Source: VRUE01 sp963805455
GTDB taxonomy: Bacteria; Actinomycetota; Thermoleophilia; Solirubrobacterales; 70-9
Assembly: GCA_963805455.1 (NCBI GenBank)
Contig: CAWDUJ010000004.1
Location: 62,001-126,000 of the forward strand
Reading direction: 5' to 3'
Length of the DNA stretch: 64,000 nucleotides
Part shown: positions 62,711 through 64,000 of the stretch, piece by piece
Layout: each line of letters starts with the position of its first letter
How positions within the stretch are numbered: position 1 is the stretch's first letter
Made by a program: the position numbers and the translations under genes
The notes under the pieces: generated by a model
The model's database searches: none
The model's input: only the letters and a program-made list of their open reading frames with translations
Told to the model about the DNA's origin: nothing

Positions 62711-64000
62711 CTATTCGGCCCGTGTCGGGGCGGGCGCGGGGGCGGGCGCCCGGCCGATCCCCTCGTACTCGAACCCGGCGGCGCGCAGCGAGGCCGGGTC
62801 GAGGAAGTTGCGTCCGTCGACGATCAGCGGCCGCTCCATCCTGGCGGCTGCCTCGGCCCAGTCGAGGTCGGCGAACTCTGGCCACTCGGTCACCAGCACC
62901 GCCGCCTCGGCGCCCTCGAGCGCCTCGAGCGCGGAGGAGGCGAGCTTCACGGCCGGCAGCAGCACCCGGGCCCTCTCGGTCGCGATCGGGTCGTAGGCGA
63001 CCGCCTCGGCGCCCTCGCCCTCGAGGCGCGCCGCGAGCACCAGGCTCGAGGCGTCGCGCATATCGTCGGTGTCGGGCTTGAAGGCGAGGCCGAGCAGGGC
63101 AATCCGCTTGCCGGCCAGCGAGCCGAGGTGCTTCTTCAGCTTGCCGACCACGCGCCGCTTCTGCAGCTCGTTGACCTCGATCACCGCGCTCAGCAGCTGG
63201 AAGTGGTAGCCGCTGTTTCCGGCCAGCTTCTTGAGCGCGATCGTGTCCTTGCCGAAGCAGCTCCCGCCCCAGCCGATGCCGGCGTTGAGGAACTTCGGGC
63301 CGATGCGCTCGTCGAGCCCCATTCCCCGCGAGACCTCGCGGACGTCGGCGCCGACCTCCTCGCAGACGTTGGCGATCTCGTTGATGAAGGAGATCTTGGT
63401 GGCGAGGAACGCATTCGATGCGAGCTTGACCATCTCGGCGCTGGTGACGTCTGTCCTGACGAGTTCGCCGCCGAGCGGCTCGTAGAGGCCGGCGACGAGA
63501 TCCCCCGCCCTCTCGTCGCCGGGATCGGCGCCGACGACGACGCGGTCGGGGTTGAGGAAATCGCCGATCGCACTCCCCTCCTTGAGGAACTCCGGGCAGG
63601 AGACGTAGGCGAGGTCGGGGAGGTCACGGCGGATCGCGTCGCCGGTGCCGGCCGGCACGGTGCTCTTCATGATCAGGACGTGATCGCCGTCGGCGTCGAG
63701 CTCCTCGACGACCGTTCGCACCCGGCTGAGGTCGGCATCGCCCGAGGCGGTGGGCGGCGTGTCGACGCAGACGAAGAGCAGCCTCGTCTTATCGAGGACC
63801 TCGCTCATCTCGGTCGTGAACGTGAGGCGGTCGGCGTTCTTGCGGACGAGCTCGTCGAGGCCCGGCTCGTGGATCGGCAATTGGGCACCGCGCGAGAGCG
63901 CCTCGACCTTCTCGGGGAGGATGTCGCGGGCGATCACCGGATGGCCGAGCTCGGCGAAGCAGGCCGCGGTCACCAGCCCGACCCAGCCGACCCCGATCAC
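62711..64000 (-). CDS. ugd: UDP-glucose/GDP-mannose dehydrogenase family, N-terminus cut by window edge
   Basis: Oxidises a nucleotide sugar to the uronic acid. The visible ~429 residues include the NAD site GVGWVGLVTAACFAELGH at the very edge, CVDTPPTASGDADLS, the catalytic Cys in GGSCFGKDTIALKKL, SNAFLATKISFINEIANV and ALLGLAFKPDTDDMRDA. A Pro/Ala tail (APAPAPAPTRAE) ends the protein. Five nt before the next pyrophosphorylase gene, so the set forms one operon. UDP-glucose is the most likely substrate. Confidence 0.94.
   Translation of the reverse strand: MIGVGWVGLVTAACFAELGHPVIARDILPEKVEALSRGAQLPIHEPGLDELVRKNADRLTFTTEMSEVLDKTRLLFVCVDTPPTASGDADLSRVRTVVEELDADGDHVLIMKSTVPAGTGDAIRRDLPDLAYVSCPEFLKEGSAIGDFLNPDRVVVGADPGDERAGDLVAGLYEPLGGELVRTDVTSAEMVKLASNAFLATKISFINEIANVCEEVGADVREVSRGMGLDERIGPKFLNAGIGWGGSCFGKDTIALKKLAGNSGYHFQLLSAVIEVNELQKRRVVGKLKKHLGSLAGKRIALLGLAFKPDTDDMRDASSLVLAARLEGEGAEAVAYDPIATERARVLLPAVKLASSALEALEGAEAAVLVTEWPEFADLDWAEAAARMERPLIVDGRNFLDPASLRAAGFEYEGIGRAPAPAPAPTRAE

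Overview
The window is very GC-rich, gene-dense DNA from a bacterium that is probably an actinobacterium. Pieces that point there are the uvrC-rapZ pair, GTG/TTG starts with ATGA-type overlaps, an Rpf-like secreted transglycosylase, TadE/TadG-like genes, and PhoP-type boxes with an 11-nt period. A member of the Thermoleophilia/Solirubrobacterales is my best guess; that is an inference from style and gene content, not a database result. No phage, plasmid, IS element, CRISPR array, rRNA or tRNA gene was seen. The only RNA gene I recognise with confidence is tmRNA.

Layout. 1-5.4 kb: gap (cut by the left edge), a VOC protein, an ABC-2 exporter pair, rapZ and uvrC. 5.5-9.5 kb: a crotonase, a copper lipoprotein, a P-loop kinase whose only plausible start is CTG, a MaoC hydratase and a secreted six-repeat propeller. 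9.5-12.1 kb: a TadE/TadG-like operon ending in a VanY plus lytic transglycosylase fusion. 12.2-26.9 kb: a phosphate and polyphosphate island. It holds PiT and DUF47, ppk1, a PHP-glycosyltransferase, a CHAD protein, ppx, phoU, pstB, pstA, pstC, pstS and two OmpR-type regulators with no sensor kinase. 27-35.5 kb: uppP, an HD hydrolase, an Rpf-like protein, purU, an OsmC protein, a metallo-hydrolase, a peroxiredoxin, tmRNA and an FAD oxidoreductase. 35.5-42.6 kb: ftsE-ftsX-ctpA-rnr-smpB plus a Pro-rich membrane protein. 42.7-49.8 kb: transketolase, nadA, an Fpg-like glycosylase, a cupredoxin, nadC and a sigma factor-ogt pair. 49.8-56.3 kb: an esterase, prfB with its programmed frameshift, a methyltransferase, a SnoaL-like protein, secA and hpf. 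56.4-64 kb: an aldo/keto reductase, comF, and a nucleotide-sugar block (two NDP-sugar pyrophosphorylases, a SIS isomerase, ugd cut by the right edge) with ahcY.

How it works together. The phosphate island reads as one regulon. Arrays of 11-nt direct repeats with a TTCAC core lie upstream of pstS, upstream of the stand-alone winged-helix gene and upstream of the PHP-glycosyltransferase/ppk1 operon. A fourth array points at a gene-free stretch that ends in a perfect intrinsic terminator, so a Pho-controlled small RNA is plausible. tmRNA, SmpB, RNase R and a Tsp/CtpA-type protease lie within 7 kb and together cover trans-translation and its clean-up.

Caution. Several genes, mostly between 16.7 and 28.3 kb (pstS, pstC, pstA, CHAD, the PHP-glycosyltransferase, uppP, a small membrane gene) and one at 59.1 kb, are broken by 1-2 nt indels, many of them in homopolymers. 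They may be real decay or base-calling errors. The apparent PstA-PstB fusion is most likely a by-product. Several palindromic intergenic elements of 80-165 bp are unexplained.
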